A DNA stretch of 64,000 nt from contig JAWZYU010000662.1 in assembly GCA_038380435.1 (NCBI GenBank), forward strand, positions 25,640 to 89,639, read 5' to 3'. Below, one piece after another: positions 33,663 to 47,287 of this stretch. The position numbers and the translations under genes are program-made. Source of the DNA: Ryuthela nishihirai (taxonomy: Eukaryota; Arthropoda; Arachnida; Araneae; Heptathelidae). Position 1 is the first letter of the stretch. Each line of letters starts with the position of its first letter. The notes beneath the pieces are model-generated. The model ran no database searches, was not told the DNA's origin, and saw only the letters and a list, made by a program, of their open reading frames with translations.

Positions 33663-35580
33663 AAGTATTGCAGGTATTAAGTGTATTTTGCAGAGTGACA
33701 GTAGAGAGTTATTTACTAGAACTAAAATTTTAGTTCTAAATTAATTTCTGAAGGGCAAAACCATAAATTCCAGATTCGAACCAGCACCTGTTCCTCAGTT
33801 CTGAGGCTAAATTATAGCCTGTTTCATCATTAGAACTAGTGCTGTGTTCCAAGGAAGTATTGCAGGTATTAAGTGTATTTTAAAGAGTGAGAGTAGGGAG
33901 TTATTTACGAGAACTAAAATTTTAGTTCTAAATTAATTTCTGAAGGGCAAAACCATAAATTCCAGATTCGAACCAGCACCTGTTCCTCAGTTCTGAGGCT
34001 AAATTATAGCCTGTTTCATCATTAGAACTACTGCTGTGTTCCAAGGAAGTATTGCAGGTATTAAGTGTATTTTGCAGAGTGAGAGTAGAGACTTATTTAC
34101 GAGAACTAAAATTTTAGTTCTAAATTAATTTCTGAAGGTCAAAACCATAAATTCCAGATTCGAACCAGCACCTGTTCCTCAGTTCTGAGGCTAAATTATA
34201 GCCTGTTTCATCATTAGAACTAGTGCTGTGTTCCAAGGAAGTATTGCAGGTATTAAGTGTATTTTGCAGAGTGAGAGTAGAGAGTTATTTACGAGAACTA
34301 AAATTTTAGTTCTAAATTAATTTCTGAAGGGCAAACCATAAATTCCAGATTCGAACCAGCACCTGTTCCTCAGTTCTGAGGCTAAATTATAGCCTGTTTC
34401 ATCATTAGAACTAGTGCTGTGTTCCAAGGAAGTATTGCAGGTATTAAGTGTATTTTAAAGAGTGAGAGTAGAGAGTTATTTACGAGAACTAAAATTTTAG
34501 TTCTAAATTAATTTCTGAAGGGCAAAACCATAAATTCCAGATTCGAACCAGCACCTGTTCCTCAGTTCTGAGGCTAAATTATAGCCTGTTTCATCATTAG
34601 AACTAGTGCTGTGTTCCAAGGAAGTATTACAGGTATTAAGTGTATTTTGCAGAGTGAGAGTAGAGAGTTATTTACGAGAACTAAAATTTTAGTTCTAAAT
34701 TAATTTCTGAAGGGCAAAACCATAAATTCCAGATTCGAACCAGCACCTGTTCCTCAGTTCTGAGGCTAAATTATAGCCTGTTTCATCATTAGAACTAGTG
34801 CTGTGTTCCAAGGAAGTATTGCAGGTATTAAGTGTATTTTGCAGAGTGAGAGTAGAGAGTTATTTACGAGAACTAAAATTTTAGTTCTAAATTAATTTCT
34901 GAAGGGCAAACCATAAATTCCAGATTCGAACCAGCACCTGTTCCTCAGTTCTGAGGCTAAATTATAGCCTGTTTCATCATTAGAACTAGTGCTGTGTTCC
35001 AAGGAATTATTGCAGGTATTAAGTGTATTTTAAAGAGTGAGAGTAGAGAGTTATTTACGAGAACTAAAATTTTAGTTCTAAATTAATTTCTGAAGGGCAA
35101 AACCATAAATTCCAGATTCGAACCAGCACCTGTTCCTCAGTTCTGAGGCTAAATTATAGCCTGTTTCATCATTAGAACTAGTGCTGTGTTCCAAGGAAGT
35201 ATTGCAGGTATTAAGTGTATTTTAAAGAGTGAGAGTAGAGAGTTATTTACGAGAACTAAAATTTTAGTTCTAAATTAATTTCTGAAGGGCAAAACCATAA
35301 ATTCCAGATTCGAACCAGCACCTGTTCCTCAGTTCTGAGGCTAAATTATAGCCTGTTTCATCATTAGAACTAGTGCTGTGTTCCAAGGAAGTATTGCAGG
35401 TATTAAGTGTATTTTGCAGAGTGAGAGTAGAGAGTTATTTACGAGAACTAAAATTTTAGTTCTAAATTAATTTCTGAAGGGCAAAACCATAAATTCCAGA
35501 TTCGAACCAGCACCTGTTCCTCAGTTCTGAGGCTAAATTATAGCCTGTTTCATCATTAGAACTAGTGCTGTGTTCCAAGG
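33663..35580 (+). repeat. 10-mer HOR (1918 bp)
   Basis: Order: GACAGT/ACTAG; TTTTAAAGAG with GTAGGGAG and ACTACTG; AGACTTA with GAAGGTC; GGGCAAACC (191 bp); TTTTAAAGAG; GCAGAG; GGGCAAACC; AATTATTG with TTTTAAAGAG; TTTTAAAGAG; GCAGAG. Confidence 0.85.
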
Positions 35581-37690
35581 AAGTATTGCAGGTATTAAGT
35601 GTATTTTGCAGAGTGACAGTAGAGAGTTATTTACTAGAACTAAAATTTTAGTTCTAAATTAATTTCTGAAGGGCAAAACCATAAATTCCAGATTCGAACC
35701 AGCACCTGTTCCTCAGTTCTGAGGCTAAATTATAGCCTGTTTCATCATTAGAACTAGTGCTGTGTTCCAAGGAAGTATTGCAGGTATTAAGTGTATTTTA
35801 AAGAGTGAGAGTAGGGAGTTATTTACGAGAACTAAAATTTTAGTTCTAAATTAATTTCTGAAGGGCAAAACCATAAATTCCAGATTCGAACCAGCACCTG
35901 TTCCTCAGTTCTGAGGCTAAATTATAGCCTGTTTCATCATTAGAACTACTGCTGTGTTCCAAGGAAGTATTGCAGGTATTAAGTGTATTTTGCAGAGTGA
36001 GAGTAGAGACTTATTTACGAGAACTAAAATTTTAGTTCTAAATTAATTTCTGAAGGTCAAAACCATAAATTCCAGATTCGAACCAGCACCTGTTCCTCAG
36101 TTCTGAGGCTAAATTATAGCCTGTTTCATCATTAGAACTAGTGCTGTGTTCCAAGGAAGTATTGCAGGTATTAAGTGTATTTTGCAGAGTGAGAGTAGAG
36201 AGTTATTTACGAGAACTAAAATTTTAGTTCTAAATTAATTTCTGAAGGGCAAACCATAAATTCCAGATTCGAACCAGCACCTGTTCCTCAGTTCTGAGGC
36301 TAAATTATAGCCTGTTTCATCATTAGAACTAGTGCTGTGTTCCAAGGAAGTATTGCAGGTATTAAGTGTATTTTAAAGAGTGAGAGTAGAGAGTTATTTA
36401 CGAGAACTAAAATTTTAGTTCTAAATTAATTTCTGAAGGGCAAAACCATAAATTCCAGATTCGAACCAGCACCTGTTCCTCAGTTCTGAGGCTAAATTAT
36501 AGCCTGTTTCATCATTAGAATTAGTGCTGTGTTCCAAGGAAGTATTGCAGGTATTAAGTGTATTTTGCAGAGTGAGAGTAGAGAGTTATTTACGAGAACT
36601 AAAATTTTAGTTCTAAATTAATTTCTGAAGGGCAAAACCATAAATTCCAGATTCGAACCAGCACCTGTTCCTCAGTTCTGAGGCTAAATTATAGCCTGTT
36701 TCATCATTAGAACTAGTGCTGTGTTCCAAGGAAGTATTGCAGGTATTAAGTGTATTTTGCAGAGTGACAGTAGAGAGTTATTTACTAGAACTAAAATTTT
36801 AGTTCTAAATTAATTTCTGAAGGGCAAAACCATAAATTCCAGATTCGAACCAGCACCTGTTCCTCAGTTCTGAGGCTAAATTATAGCCTGTTTCATCATT
36901 AGAACTAGTGCTGTGTTCCAAGGAAGTATTGCAGGTATTAAGTGTATTTTGCAGAGTGAGAGTAGAGAGTTATTTACGAGAACTAAAATTTTAGTTCTAA
37001 ATTAATTTCTGAAGGGCAAACCATAAATTCCAGATTCGAACCAGCACCTGTTCCTCAGTTCTGGGGCTAAATTATAGCCTGTTTCATCATTAGAACTAGT
37101 GCTGTGTTCCAAGGAATTATTGCAGGTATTAAGTGTATTTTAAAGAGTGAGAGTAGAGAGTTATTTACGAGAACTAAAATTTTAGTTCTAAATTAATTTC
37201 TGAAGGGCAAAACCATAAATTCCAGATTCGAACCAGCACCTGTTCCTCAGTTCTGAGGCTAAATTATAGCCTGTTTCATCATTAGAACTAGTGCTGTGTT
37301 CCAAGGAAGTATTGCAGGTATTAAGTGTATTTTAAAGAGTGAGAGTAGAGAGTTATTTACGAGAACTAAAATTTTAGTTCTAAATTAATTTCTGAAGGGC
37401 AAAACCATAAATTCCAGATTCGAACCAGCACCTGTTCCTCAGTTCTGAGGCTAAATTATAGCCTGTTTCATCATTAGAACTAGTGCTGTGTTCCAAGGAA
37501 GTATTGCAGGTATTAAGTGTATTTTGCAGAGTGAGAGTAGAGAGTTATTTACGAGAACTAAAATTTTAGTTCTAAATTAATTTCTGAAGGGCAAAACCAT
37601 AAATTCCAGATTCGAACCAGCACCTGTTCCTCAGTTCTGAGGCTAAATTATAGCCTGTTTCATCATTAGAACTAGTGCTGTGTTCCAAGG
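35581..37690 (+). repeat. 11-mer version of the same HOR (2110 bp)
   Basis: Repeats the previous order with one GACAGT/ACTAG monomer added at 36732. Shared rare markers are ACTACTG (near 35946), AGACTTA (near 36007), GAAGGTC (near 36052) and AATTATTG (37115). Confidence 0.85.
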
Positions 37691-39800
37691 AAGTATTGCA
37701 GGTATTAAGTGTATTTTGCAGAGTGACAGTAGAGAGTTATTTACTAGAACTAAAATTTTAGTTCTAAATTAATTTCTGAAGGGCAAAACCATAAATTCCA
37801 GATTCGAACCAGCACCTGTTCCTCAGTTCTGAGGCTAAATTATAGCCTGTTTCATCATTAGAACTAGTGCTGTGTTCCAAGGAAGTATTGCAGGTATTAA
37901 GTGTATTTTGCAGAGTGAGAGTAGAGAGTTATTTACGAGAACTAAAATTTTAGTTCTAAATTAATTTCTGAAGGGCAAACCATAAATTCCAGATTCGAAC
38001 CAGCACCTGTTCCTCAGTTCTGAGGCTAAATTATAGCCTGTTTCATCATTAGAACTAGTGCTGTGTTCCAAGGAATTATTGCAGGTATTAAGTGTATTTT
38101 AAAGAGTGAGAGTAGAGAGTTATTTACGAGAACTAAAATTTTAGTTCTAAATTAATTTCTGAAGGGCAAAACCATAAATTCCAGATTCGAACCAGCACCT
38201 GTTCCTCAGTTCTGAGGCTAAATTATAGCCTGTTTCATCATTAGAACTAGTGCTGTGTTCCAAGGAAGTATTGCAGGTATTAAGTGTATTTTGCAGAGTG
38301 ACAGTAGAGAGTTATTTACTAGAACTAAAATTTTAGTTCTAAATTAATTTCTGAAGGGCAAAACCATAAATTCCAGATTCGAACCAGCACCTGTTCCTCA
38401 GTTTTGACGCTAAATTATAGCCTGTTTCATCATTAGAACTAGTGCTGTGTTCCAAGGAAGTATTGCAGGTATTAAGTGTATTTTAAAGAGTGAGAGTAGA
38501 GAGTTATTTACGAGAACTAAAATTTTAGTTCTAAATTAATTTCTGAAGGGCAAAACCATAAATTCCAGATTCGAACCAGCACCTGTTCCTCAGTTCTGAG
38601 GCTAAATTATAGCCTGTTTCATCATTAGAACTAGTGCTGTGTTCCAAGGAAGTATTGCAGGTATTAAGTGTATTTTGCAGAGTGAGAGTAGAGAGTTATT
38701 TACGAGAACTAAAATTTTAGTTCTAAATTAATTTCTGAAGGGCAAAACCATAAATTCCAGATTCGAACCAGCACCTGTTCCTCAGTTCTGAGGCTAAATT
38801 ATAGCCTGTTTCATCATTAGAACTAGTGCTGTGTTCCAAGGAAGTATTGCAGGTATTAAGTGTATTTTGCAGAGTGACAGTAGAGAGTTATTTACTAGAA
38901 CTAAAATTTTAGTTCTAAATTAATTTCTGAAGGGCAAAACCATAAATTCCAGATTCGAACCAGCACCTGTTCCTCAGTTCTGAGGCTAAATTATAGCCTG
39001 TTTCATCATTAGAACTAGTGCTGTGTTCCAAGGAAGTATTGCAGGTATTAAGTGTATTTTGCAGAGTGAGAGTAGAGAGTTATTTACGAGAACTAAAATT
39101 TTAGTTCTAAATTAATTTCTGAAGGGCAAACCATAAATTCCAGATTCGAACCAGCACCTGTTCCTCAGTTCTGAGGCTAAATTATAGCCTGTTTCAACAT
39201 TAGAACTAGTGCTGTGTTCCAAGGAATTATTGCAGGTATTAAGTGTATTTTAAAGAGTGAGAGTAGAGAGTTATTTACGAGAACTAAAATTTTAGTTCTA
39301 AATTAATTTCTGAAGGGCAAAACCATAAATTCCAGATTCGAACCAGCACCTGTTCCTCAGTTCTGAGGCTAAATTATAGCCTGTTTCATCATTAGAACTA
39401 GTGCTGTGTTCCAAGGAAGTATTGCAGGTATTAAGTGTATTTTGCAGAGTGACAGTAGAGAGTTATTTACTAGAACTAAAATTTTAGTTCTAAATTAATT
39501 TCTGAAGGGCAAAACCATAAATTCCAGATTCGAACCAGCACCTGTTCCTCAGTTTTGACGCTAAATTATAGCCTGTTTCATCATTAGAACTAGTGCTGTG
39601 TTCCAAGGAAGTATTGCAGGTATTAAGTGTATTTTGCAGAGTGACAGTAGAGAGTTATTTACTAGAACTAAAATTTTAGTTCTAAATTAATTTCTGAAGG
39701 GCAAAACCATAAATTCCAGATTCGAACCAGCACCTGTTCCTCAGTTCTGAGGCTAAATTATAGCCTGTTTCATCATTAGAACTAGTGCTCTGTTCCAAGG
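37691..39800 (+). repeat. 6-mer HOR derived from the 11-mer (period 1151 bp)
   Basis: GACAGT/ACTAG, GGGCAAACC, AATTATTG/TTTTAAAGAG, GACAGT with TTTTGACGCT, TTTTAAAGAG and GCAGAG at 37691-38841, then the same first four monomers from 38842. The 1151-bp displacement is exact for the first five monomer starts. The last unit diverges. Confidence 0.8.
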
Positions 39801-40376
39801 AATTATTGCAGGTATTAAGTGTATTTTGCAGAGTGACAGTAGAGAGTTATTTACTAGAACTAAAATTTTAGTTCTAAATTAATTTCTGAAGGGCAAAACC
39901 ATAAATTCCAGATTCGAACCAGCACCTGTTCCTCAGTTCTGAGGCTAAATTATAGCCTGTTTCATCATTAGAACTAGTGCTGTGTTCCAAGGAAGTATTG
40001 CAGGTATTAAGTGTATTTTGCCGAGTGAGAGTAGAGAGTTATTTACGAGAACTAAAATTTTAGTTCTAAATTAATTTCTGATGGGCAAAACCATAAATTC
40101 AAGATTCGAACCAGCACCTGTTCCTCAGTTCTGAGGCTAAATTATAGCCTGTTTCATCATTAGAACTAGTGCTGTGTTCCAAGGAAGTATTGCAGGTATT
40201 AAGTGTATTTTAAAGAGTGAGAGTAGAGAGTTATTTACGAGAACTAAAATTTTAGTTCTAAATTAATTTCTGAAGGGCAAAACCATAAATTCCAGATTCG
40301 AACCAGCACCTGTTCCTCAGTTCTAAGGCTAAATTATAGCCTGTTTCATCATTAGAACTAGTGCTGTGTTCCAAGG
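39801..40376 (+). repeat. Three boundary monomers
   Basis: Monomers at 39801 (AATTATTG with GACAGT), 39993 (GCCGAG, TTCAAGATTCG) and 40185 (TTTTAAAGAG, CTAAGG) do not fit the HORs on either side. CTAAGG appears here for the first time and is common to the right. Confidence 0.75.
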
Positions 40377-41528
40377 AAGTATTGCAGGTATTAAGTGTAT
40401 TTTGCAGAGTGAGAGCAGAGAGTTATTTACGAGAACTAAAATTTTAGTTCTAAATTAATTTCTGATGGGCAAAACCATAAATTCCAGATTCGAACCAGCA
40501 CCTGTTCCTCAGTTCTGAGGCTAAATTATAGCCTGTTTCATCATTAGAACTAGTGCTGTGTTCCAAGGAAGTATTGCAGGTATTAAGTGTATTTTGCAGA
40601 GTGAGAGTAGAGAGTGATTTACGAGAACTAAAATTTTAGTTCTAAATTAATTTCTGAAGGGCAAAACCATAAATTCCAGATTCGAACCAGCACCTGTTCC
40701 TCAGTTCTAAGGCTAAATTATAGCCTGTTTCATCATTAGAACTAGTGCTGTGTTCCAAGGAAGTATTGCAGGTATTAAGTGTATTTTGCAGAGTGAGAGT
40801 AGAGAGTGATTTACGAGAACTAAAATTTTAGTTCTAAATTAATTTCTGAAGGGCAAAACCATAAATTCCAGATTCGAACCAGCACCTGTTCCTCAGTTCT
40901 AAGGCTAAATTATAGCCTGTTTCATCATTAGAACTAGTGCTGTGTTCCAAGGAAGTATTGCAGGTATTAAGTGTATTTTGCAGAGTGAGAGCAGAGAGTT
41001 ATTTACGAGAACTAAAATTTTAGTTCTAAATTAATTTCTGATGGGCAAAACCATAAATTCCAGATTCGAACCAGCACCTGTTCCTCAGTTCTGAGGCTAA
41101 ATTATAGCCTGTTTCATCATTAGAACTAGTGCTGTGTTCCAAGGAAGTATTGCAGGTATTAAGTGTATTTTGCAGAGTGAGAGTAGAGAGTGATTTACGA
41201 GAACTAAAATTTTAGTTCTAAATTAATTTCTGAAGGGCAAAACCATAAATTCCAGATTCGAACCAGCACCTGTTCCTCAGTTCTAAGGCTAAATTATAGC
41301 CTGTTTCATCATTAGAACTAGTGCTGTGTTCCAAGGAAGTATTGCAGGTATTAAGTGTATTTTGCAGAGTGAGAGTAGAGAGTGATTTACGAGAACTAAA
41401 ATTTTAGTTCTAAATTAATTTCTGAAGGGCAAAACCATAAATTCCAGATTCGAACCAGCACCTGTTCCTCAGTTCTAAGGCTAAATTATAGCCTGTTTCA
41501 TCATTAGAACTAGTGCTGTGTTCCAAGG
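40377..41528 (+). repeat. 576-bp trimer, two copies
   Basis: A GAGAGC/GATGGG monomer followed by two GAGTGATTT/CTAAGG monomers, at 40377-40952 and 40953-41528. Each copy is exactly 576 bp, and I saw no differences between them. Confidence 0.85.
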
Positions 41529-43639
41529 AAGTATTGCAGGTATTAAGTGTATTTTGCAGAGTGAGAGTAGGGAGTTATTTACGAGAACTAAAATTTTAGT
41601 TCTAAATTAATTTCTGATGGGCAAAACCATAAATTCCAGATTCGAACCAGCACCTGTTCCTCAGTTCTAAGGCTAAATTATAGCCTGTTTCATCATTAGA
41701 ACTAGTGCTGTGTTCCAAGGAATTATTGCAGGTATTAAGTGTATTTTGCAGAGTGAGAGTAGGGAGTTATTTACGAGAACTAAAATTTTAGTTCTAAATT
41801 AATTTCTGAAGGGCAAAACCATAAATTCCAGATTCGAACCAGCACCTGTTCCTCAGTTCTAAGGCTAAATTATAGCCTGTTTCATCATTAGAACTAGTGC
41901 TGTGTTCCAAGGAAGTATTGCAGGTATTAAGTGTATTTTGCAGAGTGAGATTAGGGAGTTATTTACGAGAACTAAAATTTTAGTTCTAAATTAATTTCTG
42001 AAGGGCAAAACCATAAATTCCAGATTCGAACCAGCACCTGTTCCTCAGTTCAGAGGCTAAATTATAGCCTGTTTCATCATTAGAACTAGTGCTGTGTTCC
42101 AAGGAAGTATTGCAGGTATTAAGTGTATTTTGCAGGTGAGAGTAGAGAGTTATTTACGAGAACTAAAATTTTAGTTCTAAATTAATTTCTGATGGGCAAA
42201 ACCATAAATTCCAGATTCGAACCAGCACCTGTTCCTCAGTTCTGAGGCTAAATTATAGCCTGTTTCATCATTAGAACTAGTGCTGTGTTCCAAGGAAGTA
42301 TTGCAGGTATTAAGTGTATTTTAAAGAGTGAGAGTAGAGAGTTATTTACGAGAACTAAAATTTTAGTTCTAAATTAATTTCTGAAGGGCAAAACCATAAA
42401 TTCCAGATTCGAACCAGCACCTGTTCCTCAGTTCTGAGGCTAAATTATAGCCTGTTTCATCATTAGAACTAGTGCTGTGTTCCAAGGAAGTATTGCAGGT
42501 ATTAAGTGTATTTTAAAGAGTGAGAGTAGAGAGTTATTTACGAGAACTAAAATTTTAGTTCTAAATTAATTTCTGAAGGGCAAAACCATAAATTCCAGAT
42601 TCGAACCAGCACCTGTTCCTCAGTTCTGAGGCTAAATTATAGCCTGTTTCATCATTAGAACTAGTGCTGTGTTCCAAGGAAGTATTGCAGGTATTAAGTG
42701 TATTTTAAAGAGTGAGAGTAGAGAGTTATTTACGAGAACTAAAATTTTAGTTCTAAATTAATTTCTGAAGGGCAAAACCATAAATTCCAGATTCGAACCA
42801 GCACCTGTTCCTCAGTTCTGAGGCTAAATTATAGCCTGTTTCATCATTAGAACTAGTGCTGTGTAACAAGGAAGTATTGCAGGTATTAAGTGTATTTTAA
42901 AGAGTGAGAGTAGAGAGTTATTTACGAGAACTAAAATTTTAGTTCTAAATTAATTTCTGAAGGGCAAAACCATAAATTCCAGATTCGAACCAGCACCTGT
43001 TCCTCAGTTCTGAGGCTAAATTATAGCCTGTTTCATCATTAGAACTAGTGCTGTGTTCCAAGGAAGTATTGCAGGTATTAAGTGTATTTTAAAGAGTGAG
43101 AGTAGAGAGTTATTTACGAGAACTAAAATTTTAGTTCTAAATTAATTTCTGAAGGGCAAAACCATAAATTCCAGATTCGAACCAGCACCTGTTCCTCAGT
43201 TCTGAGGCTAAATTATAGCCTGTTTCATCATTAGAACTAGTGCTGTGTTCCAAGGAAGTATTGCAGGTATTAAGTGTATTTTGCAGAGTGAGAGTAGAGA
43301 GTTATTTACGAGAACTAAAATTTTAGTTCTAAATTAATTTCTGAAGGGCAAAACCATAAATTCCAGATTCGAACCAGCACCTGTTCCTCAGTTCTAAGGC
43401 TAAATTATAGCCTGTTTCATCATTAGAACTAGTGCTGTGTTCCAAGGAAGTATTGCAGGTATTAAGTGTATTTTGCAGAGTGAGATTAGGGAGTTATTTA
43501 CGAGAACTAAAATTTTAGTTCTAAATTAATTTCTGAAGGGCAAAACCATAAATTCCAGATTCGAACCAGCACCTGTTCCTCAGTTCTGATGCTAAATTAT
43601 AGCCTGTTTCATCATTAGAACTAGTGCTGTGTTCCAAGG
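41529..43639 (+). repeat. Mixed zone leading into the TTTTAAAGAG HOR
   Basis: Eleven monomers. GTAGGGAG and GATTAGGGAG types (41529-42104) are followed by a 191-bp TTGCAGGTGAG monomer (42105), five TTTTAAAGAG monomers (42296-43255), a CTAAGG monomer and a GATTAGGG/CTGATGCT monomer. The tail resembles the ends of the following HOR units. Confidence 0.8.
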
Positions 43640-45559
43640 AAGTATTGCAGGTATTAAGTGTATTTTAAAGAGTGAGAGTAGAGAGTTATTTACGAGAACT
43701 AAAATTTTAGTTCTAAATTAATTTCTGAAGGGCAAAACCATAAATTCCAGATGCGAACCAGCACCTGTTCCTCAGTTCTGAGGCTAAATTATAGCCTGTT
43801 TCATCATTAGAACTAGTGCTGTGTTCCAAGGAAGTATTGCAGGTATTAAGTGTATTTTAAAGAGTGAGAGTAGAGAGTTATTTACGAGAACTAAAATATT
43901 AGTTCTAAATTAATTTCTGAAGGGCAAAACCATAAATTCCAGATTCGAACCAGCACCTGTTCCTCAGTTCTGAGGCTAAATTATAGCCTGTTTCATCATT
44001 AGAACTAGTGCTGTGTTCCAAGGAAGTATTGCAGGTATTAAGTGTATTTTAAAGAGTGAGAGTAGAGAGTTATTTACGAGAACTAAAATTTTAGTTCTAA
44101 ATTAATTTCTGAAGGGCAAAACCATAAATTCCAGATTCGAACCAGCACCTGTTCCTCAGTTCTGAGGCTAAATTATAGCCTGTTTCATCATTAGAACTAG
44201 TGCTGTGTTCCAAGGAAGTATTGCAGGTATTAAGTGTATTTTAAAGAGTGAGAGTAGAGAGTTATTTACGAGAACTAAAATTTTAGTTCTAAATTAATTT
44301 CTGAAGGGCAAAACCATAAATTCCAGATTCGAACCAGCACCTGTTCCTCAGTTCTGAGGCTAAATTATAGCCTGTTTCATCATTAGAACTAGTGCTGTGT
44401 TCCAAGGAAGTATTGCAGGTATTAAGTGTATTTTAAAGAGTGAGAGTAGAGAGTTATTTACGAGAACTAAAATTTTAGTTCTAAATTAATTTCTGAAGGG
44501 CAAAACCATAAATTCCAGATTCGAACCAGCACCTGTTCCTCAGTTCTGAGGCTAAATTATAGCCTGTTTCATCATTAGAACTAGTGCTGTGTTCCAAGGA
44601 TGTATTGCAGGTATTAAGTGTATTTTAAAGAGTGAGAGTAGAGAGTTATTTACGAGAACTAAAATTTTAGTTCTAAATTAATTTCTGAAGGGCAAAACCA
44701 TAAATTCCAGATTCGAACCAGCACCTGTTCCTCAGTTCTGAGGCTAAATTATAGCCTGTTTCATCATTAGAACTAGTGCTGTGTTCCAAGGAAGTATTGC
44801 AGGTATTAAGTGTATTTTAAAGAGTGAGAGTAGAGAGTTATTTACGAGAACTAAAATTTTAGTTCTAAATTAATTTCTGAAGGGCAAAACCATAAATTCC
44901 AGATTCGAACCAGCACCTGTTCCTCAGTTCTGAGGCTAAATTATAGCCTGTTTCATCATTAGAACTAGTGCTGTGTTCCAAGGAAGTATTGCAGGTATTA
45001 AGTGTATTTTGCAGAGTGAGAGTAGAGAGTTATTTACGAGAACTAAAATTTTAGTTCTAAATTAATTTCTGAAGGGCAAAACCATAAATTCCAGATTCGA
45101 ACCAGCACCTGTTCCTCAGTTCTAAGGCTAAATTATAGCCTGTTTCATCATTAGAACTAGTGCTGTGTTACAAGGAAGTATTGCAGGTATTAAGTGTATT
45201 TTAAAGAGTGAGAGTAGAGAGTTATTTACGAGAACTAAAATTTTAGTTCTAAATTAATTTCTGAAGGGCAAAACCATAAATTCCAGATTCGAACCAGCAC
45301 CTGTTCCTCAGTTCTAAGGCTAAATTATAGCCTGTTTCATCATTAGAACTAGTGCTGTGTTACAAGGAAGTATTGCAGGTATTAAGTGTATTTTGCAGAG
45401 TGAGAGTAGAGAGTTATTTACGAGAACTAAAATTTTAGTTCTAAATTAATTTCTGAAGGGCAAAACCATAAATTCCAGATTCGAACCAGCACCTGTTCCT
45501 CAGTTCTGATGCTAAATTATAGCCTGTTTCATCATTAGAACTAGTGCTGTGTTCCAAGG
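43640..45559 (+). repeat. 10-mer HOR, TTTTAAAGAG-rich (1920 bp)
   Basis: Seven TTTTAAAGAG monomers, the first with GATGCGAACC, then a CTAAGG monomer with TTACAAGG junction, one more TTTTAAAGAG monomer and a CTGATGCT monomer. Confidence 0.85.
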
Positions 45560-47287
45560 AAGTATTGCAGGTATTAAGTGTATTTTAAAGAGTGAGAGTA
45601 GAGAGTTATTTACGAGAACTAAAATTTTAGTTCTAAATTAATTTCTGAAGGGCAAAACCATAAATTCCAGATGCGAACCAGCACCTGTTCCTCAGTTCTG
45701 AGGCTAAATTATAGCCTGTTTCATCATTAGAACTAGTGCTGTGTTCCAAGGAAGTATTGCAGGTATTAAGTGTATTTTAAAGAGTGAGAGTAGAGAGTTA
45801 TTTACGAGAACTAAAATTTTAGTTCTAAATTAATTTCTGAAGGGCAAAACCATAAATTCCAGATTCGAACCAGCACCTGTTCCTCAGTTCTGAGGCTAAA
45901 TTATAGCCTGTTTCATCATTAGAACTAGTGCTGTGTTCCAAGGAAGTATTGCAGGTATTAAGTGTATTTTAAAGAGTGAGAGTAGAGAGTTATTTACGAG
46001 AACTAAAATTTTAGTTCTAAATTAATTTCTGAAGGGCAAAACCATAAATTCCAGATTCGAACCAGCACCTGTTCCTCAGTTCTGAGGCTAAATTATAGCC
46101 TGTTTCATCATTAGAACTAGTGCTGTGTTCCAAGGAAGTATTGCAGGTATTAAGTGTATTTTAAAGAGTGAGAGTAGAGAGTTATTTACGAGAACTAAAA
46201 TTTTAGTTCTAAATTAATTTCTGAAGGGCAAAACCATAAATTCCAGATTCGAACCAGCACCTGTTCCTCAGTTCTGAGGCTAAATTATAGCCTGTTTCAT
46301 CATTAGAACTAGTGCTGTGTTCCAAGGAAGTATTGCAGGTATTAAGTGTATTTTAAAGAGTGAGAGTAGAGAGTTATTTACGAGAACTAAAATTTTAGTT
46401 CTAAATTAATTTCTGAAGGGCAAAACCATAAATTCCAGATTCGAACCAGCACCTGTTCCTCAGTTCTGAGGCTAAATTATAGCCTGTTTCATCATTAGAA
46501 CTAGTGCTGTGTTCCAAGGAAGTATTGCAGGTATTAAGTGTATTTTAAAGAGTGAGAGTAGAGAGTTATTTACGAGAACTAAAATTTTAGTTCTAAATTA
46601 ATTTCTGAAGGGCAAAACCATAAATTCCAGATTCGAACCAGCACCTGTTCCTCAGTTCTGAGGCTAAATTATAGCCTGTTTCATCATTAGAACTAGTGCT
46701 GTGTTCCAAGGAAGTATTGCAGGTATTAAGTGTATTTTGCAGAGTGAGAGTAGAGAGTGATTTACGAGAACTAAAATTTTAGTTCTAAATTAATTTCTGA
46801 AGGGCAAAACCATAAATTCCAGATTCGAACCAGCACCTGTTCCTCAGTTCTAAGGCTAAATTATAGCCTGTTTCATCATTAGAACTAGTGCTGTGTTACA
46901 AGGAAGTATTGCAGGTATTAAGTGTATTTTGCAGAGTGAGAGTAGAGAGTTATTTACGAGAACTAAAATTTTAGTTCTAAATTAATTTCTGAAGGGCAAA
47001 ACCATAAATTCCAGATTCGAACCAGCACCTGTTCCTCAGTTCTAAGGCTAAATTATAGCCTGTTTCATCATTAGAACTAGTGCTGTGTTCCAAGGAAGTA
47101 TTGCAGGTATTAAGTGTATTTTGCAGAGTGAGATTAGGGAGTTATTTACGAGAACTAAAATTTTAGTTCTAAATTAATTTCTGAAGGGCAAAACCATAAA
47201 TTCCAGATTCGAACCAGCACCTGTTCCTCAGTTCTGATGCTAAATTATAGCCTGTTTCATCATTAGAACTAGTGCTGTGTTCCAAGG
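45560..47287 (+). repeat. 9-mer version of the same HOR (1728 bp)
   Basis: Begins with the GATGCGAACC/TTTTAAAGAG monomer, then five TTTTAAAGAG monomers, GAGTGATTT/CTAAGG with TTACAAGG, CTAAGG, and GATTAGGG/CTGATGCT. The TTTTAAAGAG run is one unit shorter than in the copy before. Confidence 0.85.
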
